From Puniceicoccales bacterium (lineage in GTDB: Bacteria; Verrucomicrobiota; Verrucomicrobiia; Opitutales; JAIRKQ01): DNA of 10,322 nucleotides. The position numbers were made by a program, and so were the translations under genes. Below are positions 1 through 6,434 of this stretch, piece after piece. Position 1 is the first letter of the stretch. Each line of letters starts with the position of its first letter. The notes under the pieces are model-generated. The model saw only the letters and a program-made list of their open reading frames with translations, did no database searches and was not told where the DNA came from. The DNA is taken from assembly GCA_031281895.1 (NCBI GenBank), contig JAITET010000046.1, positions 1 to 10,322 of the forward strand, in the 5' to 3' direction.

Positions 1-58
1 AAAGATCGTCTATGGCCACAAAAAGCCTTGTCAGTCTTAGGGTTGTTTTTTCATCCAT
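1..58 (-). CDS. RNA 2',3'-cyclic phosphodiesterase / 2'-5' RNA ligase-like protein, N-terminal fragment
   Basis: Reading the minus strand from an ATG at 58 gives 19 codons that run off the window edge: MDEKTTLRLTRLFVAIDDL. The stretch RLFVAID is the usual opening strand of the ThpR/LigT family (2H phosphoesterases), which act on 2',3'-cyclic phosphate ends of RNA. The two HxT catalytic motifs would lie outside the window, so the call rests on this short N-terminal match alone. An AGGGA sequence sits just upstream of the ATG (about 2 nt away, closer than ideal), and a strong sigma70-type promoter lies about 65 bases upstream, which supports a real gene start. It is transcribed away from the MFS gene. 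Confidence 0.55.
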   Translation of the reverse strand, partial: MDEKTTLRLTRLFVAIDDL

Positions 59-69
59 CTTCCCTAGAA

Positions 70-97
70 TTTTTTCTCTTTTTTCTCTTTTTTTCTC
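70..97. repeat. Short tandem repeat, T(6-7)CTC x3
   Basis: Three consecutive units of TTTTTTCTC, TTTTTTCTC and TTTTTTTCTC, followed by TTTTGTTTT. On the minus strand it is a run of GAG blocks separated by A6-7, lying in the predicted 5' leader of the thpR-like gene, between its promoter and start codon. The unit of 9-10 bases is close to one helical turn, so the A-tracts may also bend the DNA. No function can be read from sequence alone. Confidence 0.7.
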
Positions 98-122
98 TTT
101 TGTTTTGAGTTTCGCGTAAGGC

Positions 123-150
123 AGTATACATTTCACTATGCAATTGTCAA
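123..150 (-). promoter_or_regulatory. sigma70-type promoter for the leftward thpR-like gene
   Basis: On the minus strand a perfect -35 box TTGACA (150-145) is separated by 16 bases from the -10 box TATACT (128-123). Predicted transcription would start near 116 and give a leader of about 58 bases, including the T/CTC repeat (A/GAG on the transcribed sense). It is the best-matching promoter in the window. Confidence 0.6.
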
Positions 151-204
151 TTTTTAAACATGCTTTGGATCAAGGTTCAATTTTCTTCCATTCTCCTAAA
201 AGTT

Positions 205-210
205 TATAAT
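205..210 (+). promoter_or_regulatory. Possible -10 box for the MFS gene
   Basis: A perfect TATAAT lies 61 bases upstream of the MFS start codon. No good -35 box is visible at 16-18 bases; the nearest hexamer, TTCTTC at 183-188, is poor. In this AT-rich region the match could be chance. Confidence 0.3.
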
Positions 211-270
211 CCCATGGGGATGGCTTTTTTTGAGGATTAATGCCAGATTGTAGCCAAATTTCGGCTTGCC

Positions 271-1527
271 ATGAAAAATTTTTATCATTTTTCTAATGGC
301 ATGGGCAAAGCCTTTTCAAATACCAAAGTAGCGAGAAAAACATTCTTCTTTGACAATTGGCGGTGTCTCTGTTCCGGATTCATGGATTCTTTGACCGAAA
401 GTCTTGCTTTAGTTATTATCCTTCGGATATTTCAAGCTCCAAATTGGATAAAATCTCTCTTATTTGCCTCAAATTTTATGGGAAATTTCTTTACCGTCCT
501 GACTCAATCCTTGGCAGCACGGCAAAAACGATATGGGACCATGGATTTTAGCACAATATATTGGTTCATCGTTTCACTCTTGGTCTTTGCTTCGACCTGG
601 GCAACATCGGTTATATCATTTTCGCTCCTAATATCATCTGCCATAATTTTTTCCAAACAACCGATTCCTCTTATGGAAGATGTCTACGGCCAAAATTATT
701 CACCGCAGGAACGGGGTAGTCGGCTAGCCATTACGCTTAACCTATTACTATTATCCACCATAATTTTTGGACAAATGGGAGGAAAATTGATGGATTTAAA
801 TTTGCAAAACTACAAACTAATACTTCTCTTTGTGTCAATGGCGGCAATGGGAACGGCCCTGTCATTTTCCAAAATTCCTTCCAGGATACTTCCCTCGAAA
901 GGGGAAAAATCGATGGCTTCCTCTATTAAAATAATTTTTACGGACAAACAATTTGGCATGGCTCTTCTTTGGTGGTCGCTATCAGGGATTGGTGTACAAA
1001 TGATGGGCCCTCTGAAGGCGGAATACCTAATTGATAATACCTGCGGTATGGGTGCTTCAAATATGTTTACGGTCCTCATATCCATAACTATTCCCATGGG
1101 ATTTAGAATTTTGAGCACCTTTGTCTGTGGTCAAATTTTCCACCGGTTCAATTTTATTGCCATAAAACTAGTGGTTAACCTGTTTTTAATGGCCAGCGTC
1201 TTGCTGTTTTTCAATACAAAGGCAAAAATTTTAGTTGCCCTTGCATCCGCTTGTGCTGGTATTGCCCGCGGTGGAGGTGAAATAATTTGGTGCCTATGGG
1301 TCACTAAAATTGTACCAAAGGAAAAATTTAGCCTGTACATGGGCCTCAACGTTGCTGTTACGGGATTAAGGGGGCTACTATCGCCCTTCATAGGATATGG
1401 TATTCGCCAATATCTGTCATTGGCTCAAATGAGCTACTTTTCGGCCACGCTCGTATTAATTTCATCCTTTGGTTTCCTTTCATTGATCAAACATCCACGT
1501 TTTGGTACGACATCGACCGCAGAGTAG
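271..1527 (+). CDS. MFS-type membrane transporter, substrate unknown
   Basis: A 418-residue protein with about twelve hydrophobic segments, in the usual 6+6 arrangement of the major facilitator superfamily. The halves are split by a polar loop near residues 201-225. After the fourth segment comes a charged loop (PLMEDVYGQNYSPQERGSR, about 132-151) that resembles the MFS loop motif and the loop of uncharacterised verrucomicrobial MFS proteins. The C-terminal half has glycine-rich helices, such as AGIARGGGEIIW. It should sit in the inner membrane. The substrate cannot be told. An in-frame TAA at 238 limits the start. ATG 271 has no clear ribosome binding site, and ATG 301 is a possible alternative. 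It lies 163 bases upstream of the nucleotide transporter on the same strand, so co-transcription is possible. No terminator is visible between them. Confidence 0.8.
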   Translation: MKNFYHFSNGMGKAFSNTKVARKTFFFDNWRCLCSGFMDSLTESLALVIILRIFQAPNWIKSLLFASNFMGNFFTVLTQSLAARQKRYGTMDFSTIYWFIVSLLVFASTWATSVISFSLLISSAIIFSKQPIPLMEDVYGQNYSPQERGSRLAITLNLLLLSTIIFGQMGGKLMDLNLQNYKLILLFVSMAAMGTALSFSKIPSRILPSKGEKSMASSIKIIFTDKQFGMALLWWSLSGIGVQMMGPLKAEYLIDNTCGMGASNMFTVLISITIPMGFRILSTFVCGQIFHRFNFIAIKLVVNLFLMASVLLFFNTKAKILVALASACAGIARGGGEIIWCLWVTKIVPKEKFSLYMGLNVAVTGLRGLLSPFIGYGIRQYLSLAQMSYFSATLVLISSFGFLSLIKHPRFGTTSTAE

Positions 1528-1675
1528 TTGGACGATAAACTTCCGAAAAACGGTGACGACAATGGGCCCTCTCGGAATAAATTACCAAAAACTATGGCAA
1601 AAAATAAACGTTTTATTAAAAATAATATTGATTAATCTAAAAATATGTAAATAAATGGTACTTTGGGAGGGTTTT

Positions 1676-1681
1676 AAAAGG
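1676..1681 (+). promoter_or_regulatory. Ribosome binding site deciding the translocase start at 1691
   Basis: AAAAGG lies 9 bases before ATG 1691. The longer reading from ATG 1655 would add 12 residues not seen at the start of known Tlc/Npt proteins, and 1655 has no Shine-Dalgarno sequence before it. A GGGAGG at 1665-1670 is too far (20 bases) from 1691 to serve it. Confidence 0.55.
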
Positions 1682-1690
1682 TTTAAAATT

Positions 1691-3247
1691 ATGAGCGACA
1701 CTGACACAATGCCGGAATTTGGCAAGATAAGAAAATTCTTTTTTCCAATCTATGGGTTCGAAGTGAAAAAAGCACTACCAATGGGGTTGATGTTTTTTTT
1801 CATCCTGTTCAATTATACATGTCTAAGAAACATGAAAGATGCTATGGTGGTCACAGCACCTAATTCGGGAGCGGAAGTTATTCCCTTTTTGAAAGCATTT
1901 TTAGTCATGCCTAGCGCGGTACTATTTACGCTGCTTTATGCCAAGGGGAGTGATGTGATGAGTTGTGAAAATTTATTCTATGTGACCATTGGATTTTTTA
2001 TACTATTTTTTGGAATTTTCGGATTTGTAATCTATCCTAATTTGAGTTTTTTTCACCCGGCAGCAGCCACTGTTGCACGTTGGCAAAGCAATTATAGCGA
2101 ATCCGTGCGTTGGCCATTGGCAATAGTGGGAAATTGGTCATTTGCACTGTTCTTTGTGATGTCAGAGCTATGGGGAAGTGCAACACTGTCTCTATTGTTT
2201 TGGCAATTTGCTAATCAAATATGTAAAACTTCGGAAGCTAAAAGATTTTATGCATTTTTCGGATTACTTGCCCAATTTTCACTATTACTAGCTGGAGAAG
2301 TTGCCGATTACTTTTCCAAAGTTTCTCGCAGTGCTCCCAAAGGGACTGATCCTTGGGCACTTTCTCTACGATGGCTAATGGGGATAGTAATAGTGTCCGG
2401 TATTATTCTCATGGTAATTCACCGTTGGATTTATAAATATGTATTAACCGACAAACGGTTTTACGACAAGCCGGAACTTCCAGGAGCGAAAAAGAAAAAA
2501 GCTAAGATGGGATTTTGGCAAAGCATGAAGTTTATGATAACTTCTCCATATCTAATTTTAATAATTGCGTTGGTAATTTGCTATGGAATTGGTGTCAATG
2601 TCATTGAGGGACTGTGGAAAGGGCAAGCAAAATTGTTGTATCCCAATGCCAATGCGTTTAATGCCTTCATGGGGCGTTATTCATTCTATACGGGAATAAC
2701 ATCAATGATTGTAATGATCATCGGCGGAAATATTTTGCGCAAATTTAGTTGGTTTACGGCTGCCGCTATTACACCGATATTAACTTTGATCACCGGTAGC
2801 ATATTTTTTTCCTTCATAATATGGAGAAATGACTTTGCAAATATACTGGCTCAGATCGGAACAAATCCCATAACAGTAGCAGTTCTTATCGGATCTATAA
2901 TATTGATTTTATCAAAGGCAACCAAGTATGCTCTCTTCGATCTAACAAAGGAAATGGCCTATATTCCACTCGATGATGAAATGAAAGTAAAGGGTAAAGT
3001 TGTGGTCGAAGTTATCGGTGGACGGTTGGGCAAAGCAAGTGGAGCATGGTTACAATCTGGATTATTGATGATCTTTGGGTTAAACATACTTAGCCATGGG
3101 AAAAAAGTTGAATTGATAAACCTGGCACCCTACCTGTTTGGGATACTGATTACGATTTGCCTAGTGTGGGTACTCGCAGTACGAGCACTTAGTAAAAAAA
3201 TTGCAGCGGTAACAGCCGCAACTTCCAAACAAGCAGTAAGCGAGTAG
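1691..3247 (+). CDS. tlc: ATP/ADP translocase (Tlc/NTT family nucleotide transporter)
   Basis: A 518-residue polytopic membrane protein closely resembling rickettsial Tlc1 and chlamydial Npt1, which exchange bacterial ADP for host ATP across the inner membrane. Landmarks, counted from ATG 1691: FNYTCLRNMKDAMVV (40-54), SELWGSATLSLLFWQFANQI (158-177), EGLWK (306-310), and AYIPLDDEMKVKGK to VIGGRLGKASG (423-451). The charged residues known to matter in plant and bacterial NTTs appear to correspond to K49, E159, E306 and K448; this pairing was done by eye. Length matches the family (about 500-530). Similarity to Tlc1/Npt1 favours ATP/ADP exchange, but paralogues that import GTP, CTP/UTP or NAD look alike, so the substrate is inferred. 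The family is nearly confined to intracellular bacteria and plastids. A strong hairpin terminator follows. Confidence 0.93.
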   Translation: MSDTDTMPEFGKIRKFFFPIYGFEVKKALPMGLMFFFILFNYTCLRNMKDAMVVTAPNSGAEVIPFLKAFLVMPSAVLFTLLYAKGSDVMSCENLFYVTIGFFILFFGIFGFVIYPNLSFFHPAAATVARWQSNYSESVRWPLAIVGNWSFALFFVMSELWGSATLSLLFWQFANQICKTSEAKRFYAFFGLLAQFSLLLAGEVADYFSKVSRSAPKGTDPWALSLRWLMGIVIVSGIILMVIHRWIYKYVLTDKRFYDKPELPGAKKKKAKMGFWQSMKFMITSPYLILIIALVICYGIGVNVIEGLWKGQAKLLYPNANAFNAFMGRYSFYTGITSMIVMIIGGNILRKFSWFTAAAITPILTLITGSIFFSFIIWRNDFANILAQIGTNPITVAVLIGSIILILSKATKYALFDLTKEMAYIPLDDEMKVKGKVVVEVIGGRLGKASGAWLQSGLLMIFGLNILSHGKKVELINLAPYLFGILITICLVWVLAVRALSKKIAAVTAATSKQAVSE

Positions 3248-3272
3248 CTAATGATCAGTTTTATGCGGACCT

Positions 3273-3299
3273 GTCCTCGGCATATTGCCGAGGACTTTT
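3273..3299 (+). terminator. Rho-independent terminator after the translocase gene
   Basis: A perfect 10-bp stem (GTCCTCGGCA at 3273-3282 pairing with TGCCGAGGAC at 3286-3295) has a 3-base loop and is followed by TTTT. The stem is GC-rich in an AT-rich stretch and lies 25 bases after the stop codon. The T-run is short but the hairpin is very stable. Confidence 0.8.
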
Positions 3300-3406
3300 G
3301 GTTAAAATTTGGTTATAAAAAAGATAACTCAATTTTTGCTCGCAAATTTTAGAAAATTTACCATATAGCGTGGCTAGGAAGGTTTCATAAAAATCCTTGC
3401 AAATAT

Positions 3407-4288
3407 ATGCCACTAAACACAATAGTAACATCTTTGCTGCAACCGATTGAAACGGTTGCTTTACCAATAAAATCAAAATTGAAAAAACTTTCCGACATTC
3501 GGGCTGTAGTTTTTGATGTTTATGGTACGCTGTTTATAACCAAATCTACCCATAGTTCTTTGTCAGAGTCAGGAATACAATCCGATGAAACCATCATAGA
3601 GGCCTTGGAGGAGTCTGATTTCGATGTATTTGAACACGATATAAATTTGAGCAATTTATACATGGAGCATGTGCGGGCACACTATGATATTCGCCGGGCT
3701 GAGGGAATAGCATATCCTGAAATTAATATCTGTGATGTTTGGCAAGATTTTCTAAATGAATTATTCATTGGCGGCATCATCGATGGGGATTTGACAGAAC
3801 GTTCAATCCGTCGAGTAATAATGTGCTATGAATGTAAGGTTAACCCGGTATGGCCGGCGAAAAAATCCCTAGAATTTATAAGAAATCTACAGGACAATGA
3901 CATATATGCCGGAATAATTGCAACCGGTCAATTTTATACGCCAAAAATAATGGAAATATTATACCAAAACAGCCTTGAAACTCTTGGATTCAGGCAATCC
4001 CTTTGCCTATGGTCCTATGAATATAAGCACAGGAAACCATCTCCGCTATTATTTGACATGTGTAAAGAAAGGTTGCAAGACCTCGGCATAGACCCACAGG
4101 AGACCATGTACATCGGCAATGACATGCTCAATGACATAGTACCGGCCCGTAAAGTCGGCTTCAAAACGGCCTTATTTACAGGGAATGCCAATTCCGCACG
4201 TCTACATGAAGATGTTGCAGAATGCGTAAAAACAAAACCAACCATTATTTTTAACAGTTTTGATCAATTGGCTAACTGTATTTTTTAA
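3407..4288 (+). CDS. HAD-superfamily hydrolase
   Basis: A 293-residue protein carrying all four HAD motifs in order. Motif I is VVFDVYGTLF with the nucleophile Asp at 37. Motif II is the ATG threonine, T173. Motif III is the KPSP lysine, K210. Motif IV is MYIGNDMLND with acidic residues D239 and D243. Residues 44-150 form a helical cap. The second aspartate of the usual phosphatase DxDGT is a tyrosine (DVYGT), as in haloacid dehalogenases and several uncharacterised HAD groups, so phosphatase activity should not be assumed. The protein is cytoplasmic, with no signal peptide. The first 30 residues precede the HAD fold and are of unknown role. No ribosome binding site is evident before ATG 3407. 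It stands alone between the translocase terminator and the convergent efp gene. Confidence 0.82.
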   Translation: MPLNTIVTSLLQPIETVALPIKSKLKKLSDIRAVVFDVYGTLFITKSTHSSLSESGIQSDETIIEALEESDFDVFEHDINLSNLYMEHVRAHYDIRRAEGIAYPEINICDVWQDFLNELFIGGIIDGDLTERSIRRVIMCYECKVNPVWPAKKSLEFIRNLQDNDIYAGIIATGQFYTPKIMEILYQNSLETLGFRQSLCLWSYEYKHRKPSPLLFDMCKERLQDLGIDPQETMYIGNDMLNDIVPARKVGFKTALFTGNANSARLHEDVAECVKTKPTIIFNSFDQLANCIF

Positions 4289-4298
4289 CAAAGGATAT

Positions 4299-4342
4299 GG
4301 TCTTTTCTTAGTCCTATGTATGTATTTTTCTAGAAAAGAACC
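4299..4342. terminator. Possible hairpin between the convergent HAD and efp genes
   Basis: GGTCTTTTCT (4299-4308) can pair with AGAAAAGAACC (4332-4342) with one bulged base and a loop of about 23 bases. It sits between two convergent genes, where a shared terminator would be expected. The large loop and lack of a clean U-tract make it weak. Confidence 0.22.
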
Positions 4343-4373
4343 CCTGTTAGGTTTCTATATCTTTGATGGGACA

Positions 4374-4931
4374 CTATGCCCTTCCAATGTATGAACCATC
4401 ATCGGAACTGACACGGATGATTTCGCCCGGTTTGATAAATAGCGGTACTTGAACGACTAGTCCTGTTTCTGTCGTGGCAGGTTTTTGTACGCTTGAAGCG
4501 GTGTCGCCACGAACACCATCGGGAGCATCCACCACCTTCATCGTAATTGAGGCCGGAAGCACAATTTCCACGGGTTTATCGTTTACACAGGCAATGTCAT
4601 ATGGTTTGCCAATGGCCAGAAATTTTTTTTTACTTTCGACCAATTCGTTTGGCAAACAAATATCTTCGTAGGTTTCCGGATCTAAAAAATGATGGCCCAT
4701 GTCATCAACATAGGAATATTCCAATGTTATCGTACTTGTTGTTAAAAATGTTACATTATCGGAAGAAAGAAATTTAACGGCCGTGGAGGCACCCGTATTT
4801 AAATTTCGCATGACCACCTGGACAAATCCCGCCTGCCTCCCCTGCGTCCCATATTGAACTTCCACGACAGAATGTGGAACACCGTTATAATCTATTACTT
4901 TCCCCTTTCGAATATCGGTTGGATTAGCCAT
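4374..4931 (-). CDS. efp: Translation elongation factor P
   Basis: EF-P binds the ribosome between the P and E sites and relieves stalling at consecutive prolines. The 185-residue product has the family layout: an N-terminal KOW-like domain (about 1-65) and two OB domains. It includes RGDTASSVQKPATTETG and ends VPLFIKPGEIIRVSSDDGSYIGRA-like, which is the EF-P signature. The tip of the first-domain loop reads TQGRQAGF, placing Arg32 where E. coli has the modified Lys34. The start at 4931 (ANPTDIRKG follows the Met) is fixed by an AGGA 8 bases upstream and by family length. An upstream in-frame ATG at 5009 would add 26 unrelated residues. It lies 88 bases downstream of the prepilin-like gene on the same strand. 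Confidence 0.95.
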   Translation of the reverse strand: MANPTDIRKGKVIDYNGVPHSVVEVQYGTQGRQAGFVQVVMRNLNTGASTAVKFLSSDNVTFLTTSTITLEYSYVDDMGHHFLDPETYEDICLPNELVESKKKFLAIGKPYDIACVNDKPVEIVLPASITMKVVDAPDGVRGDTASSVQKPATTETGLVVQVPLFIKPGEIIRVSSDDGSYIGRA

Positions 4932-4939
4932 GGTAAATT

Positions 4940-4943
4940 TCCT
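4940..4943 (-). promoter_or_regulatory. Ribosome binding site of efp
   Basis: AGGA on the minus strand (4943-4940), 8 bases before the ATG at 4931. This well-placed site selects the short, family-length EF-P start over the upstream ATG at 5009. Confidence 0.7.
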
Positions 4944-5019
4944 GTATTTTGTGGCAGAAAAATCAAGCTTTTTGGAAAGTTTTTGAACTTGTAGAGGACA
5001 CATGTCCAAAAAACCACTT

Positions 5020-5724
5020 CTATTTTGCTTCCCACTCTATGCCGATCCACGATAAAGCACGGGCACCGCCGTTGACCGCTTCCGAAATTTTCGATGTTTT
5101 TTCGCCCGTATAATAGTTTACGAGCATGTTTGCTTCATCTGTCAGGTTGGGATAAAACTCAGCGTGGCCATCCAGAAAAACGATAATGCCTCCATTTTCC
5201 CCGTAAATTCCTCCATTATCTCCTTTCGCGGAACGCCATTTGCCGGTTTTGTGATCAAGACCTCTGGTATAGGCAATTGGAGTAGTGGCAGCAGGAGATC
5301 GACTGGCAATACCAGAAATTACAACGACACTCAACGGAAAATTCTCAAAATCTGGATTGATTCTCCATTGACCGTTTTTTCTAATACCGACGGTTTTTGG
5401 AATTACCCGGTGGTTTGACTCAACCAAATAGTCATCATTGAAAATGAAAATGGAGGCGGTATTTAATTCTTCATGTTTTGAAAGTACTCCGGCCCACTCC
5501 GCCGCATTCTTGCAATTATTCAGTTCCCTAAAGCGATCTTTCAATGAAAAGCTGACGTAGGCCGTTGCGAGCTGTTGCAAATTTTTTAGTGCTTTTAGTT
5601 TCTTTGCATCGTTTATCGCATTTCCTACCATTGGCATCAATATGGCAGACAGTATCACAATTACCGAGACTACGGTCAATAACTCTATCAGGCTAAACCC
5701 CTTGTTCCTTTTATCCCAGCACAC
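5020..5724 (-). CDS. Prepilin-like protein with type IV/type II pseudopilin N-terminus
   Basis: A 234-residue protein whose N-terminus has a short basic leader (to G9), then FSLIELLTVVSVIVILSAIL. This is the prepilin peptidase site G9|F10 with Glu at mature position 5, leading into the hydrophobic helix shared by type IV pilins and type II secretion pseudopilins. The C-terminal part contains NGGIIVFLDGHAEFYPN (177-193), like the DGH segment of the large verrucomicrobial/planctomycetal prepilin families, whose exact job is mostly unknown. The mature protein would be anchored in the inner membrane facing the periplasm. The start is GTG (5724-5722); an in-frame TGA directly upstream (5733-5731) leaves no earlier choice. 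No Shine-Dalgarno sequence is visible. It is followed by efp and no other secretion gene is nearby. Confidence 0.85.
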   Translation of the reverse strand: MCWDKRNKGFSLIELLTVVSVIVILSAILMPMVGNAINDAKKLKALKNLQQLATAYVSFSLKDRFRELNNCKNAAEWAGVLSKHEELNTASIFIFNDDYLVESNHRVIPKTVGIRKNGQWRINPDFENFPLSVVVISGIASRSPAATTPIAYTRGLDHKTGKWRSAKGDNGGIYGENGGIIVFLDGHAEFYPNLTDEANMLVNYYTGEKTSKISEAVNGGARALSWIGIEWEAK

Positions 5725-5831
5725 AGCGTATCAAATGTATAAATTCCATTGTTTCTGTAAAGATAATCTCCACAGTTTTTCATTGTATCCATGATTGCTT
5801 ATCGTATTTCTAATCTCGGATAGCAAGAAAA

Positions 5832-6434
5832 GTGAACATTTTTGTGACAGGGACGGGTACCGATGTCGGGAAAACAACCGTAGCAGCTTGGATATGTCAA
5901 CAAGTTGGGGTTGCCTACTGGAAACCAATTCAAACAGGAAACATGTGGGATAGCGAAACCGTAAAAATCCTTTCCCCGGACACAAAAATCATCGAAGAAG
6001 TCTATAGGTTAAATGCTCCATTGTCTCCCTACGACGCCGCAAAAATTGATAACATTTTCATCGACGAAAAATTGCTCATCAAACGATGGATAGATAATAC
6101 GGTTATCGAAGGTGCCGGTGGTATTTTAGTACCCATCAAAATTGGTTTTCATATGGTAGATCTGCCAAAACTTTATAATGCCAAAACCATTGTGGTGGCT
6201 AGATCAAAGCTGGGAGTGATCAATCATATACTAATGACGATTGAGACCTTAAAAATTAGGAACATTGACATCCTAGGAATAGTTATAAATGGGCAAATGG
6301 AGGAAAATATCAAACAAACAATCGAGCTATTTTCAGGGTCAAAAATACTTGCCCATATTCCCCATAGCAACGATTTAAATGGGATGTTGCGATCCATGCG
6401 TGTTCCATCTGAAATTAGAAAGGTATTTAGGTGA
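5832..6434 (+). CDS. bioD: Dethiobiotin synthetase
   Basis: BioD uses ATP and CO2 to close the ureido ring of 7,8-diaminopelargonic acid, giving dethiobiotin. The 200-residue protein has the P-loop GTGTDVGKT (7-15), the KPIQTG substrate/Mg segment with K31, the RLNAPLSPYDAA helix (59-70), and EGAGG with Mg-binding Glu93. A late INGQ segment fits the nucleotide base-binding region. It is somewhat shorter than typical BioD (about 220-230). The start is GTG 5832, which puts the P-loop at its usual position; only a distant GGA (11 bases) precedes it. It is first in a bioD-bioA-bioB operon and overlaps bioA by 4 bases. I found no BirA-type operator in 5725-5831. Confidence 0.95.
   Translation: MNIFVTGTGTDVGKTTVAAWICQQVGVAYWKPIQTGNMWDSETVKILSPDTKIIEEVYRLNAPLSPYDAAKIDNIFIDEKLLIKRWIDNTVIEGAGGILVPIKIGFHMVDLPKLYNAKTIVVARSKLGVINHILMTIETLKIRNIDILGIVINGQMEENIKQTIELFSGSKILAHIPHSNDLNGMLRSMRVPSEIRKVFR

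Noticed and set aside
810..1391. Minus-strand open frames inside the MFS gene, and similar ones inside bioA, bioB, efp, racemase and clpP
   Set aside because: They lie wholly within genes with clear family motifs on the other strand or frame and show no motif of their own.
1528..1654. Possible terminator or promoter between the MFS gene and tlc
   Set aside because: Only tiny stems (CCG-AAAAA-CGG; TATTA-AAAA-TAATA) and AT-rich hexamers without proper spacing; nothing that can be supported.
3298..3315. Direct repeat TTGGTTA-N4-TTGGTTA after the translocase terminator
   Set aside because: The 11-base spacing looks operator-like, but it overlaps the terminator tail and there is no promoter near it. 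It is short enough to be chance.
4996..5007. Palindrome GGACACATGTCC between the prepilin-like gene and efp
   Set aside because: Only a 5-bp stem. The T-run precedes rather than follows it in the direction of transcription, so it is not a terminator, and I know no matching operator.
4932..5009. N-terminal extension of EF-P from ATG 5009
   Set aside because: It would add 26 residues not found in EF-P, while a good AGGA site and the family length point to ATG 4931.
5725..5831. Search for a BirA-type biotin operator in the divergent region before bioD
   Set aside because: No TTGTAAAC-N14/15-GTTTACAA-like inverted repeat was seen.
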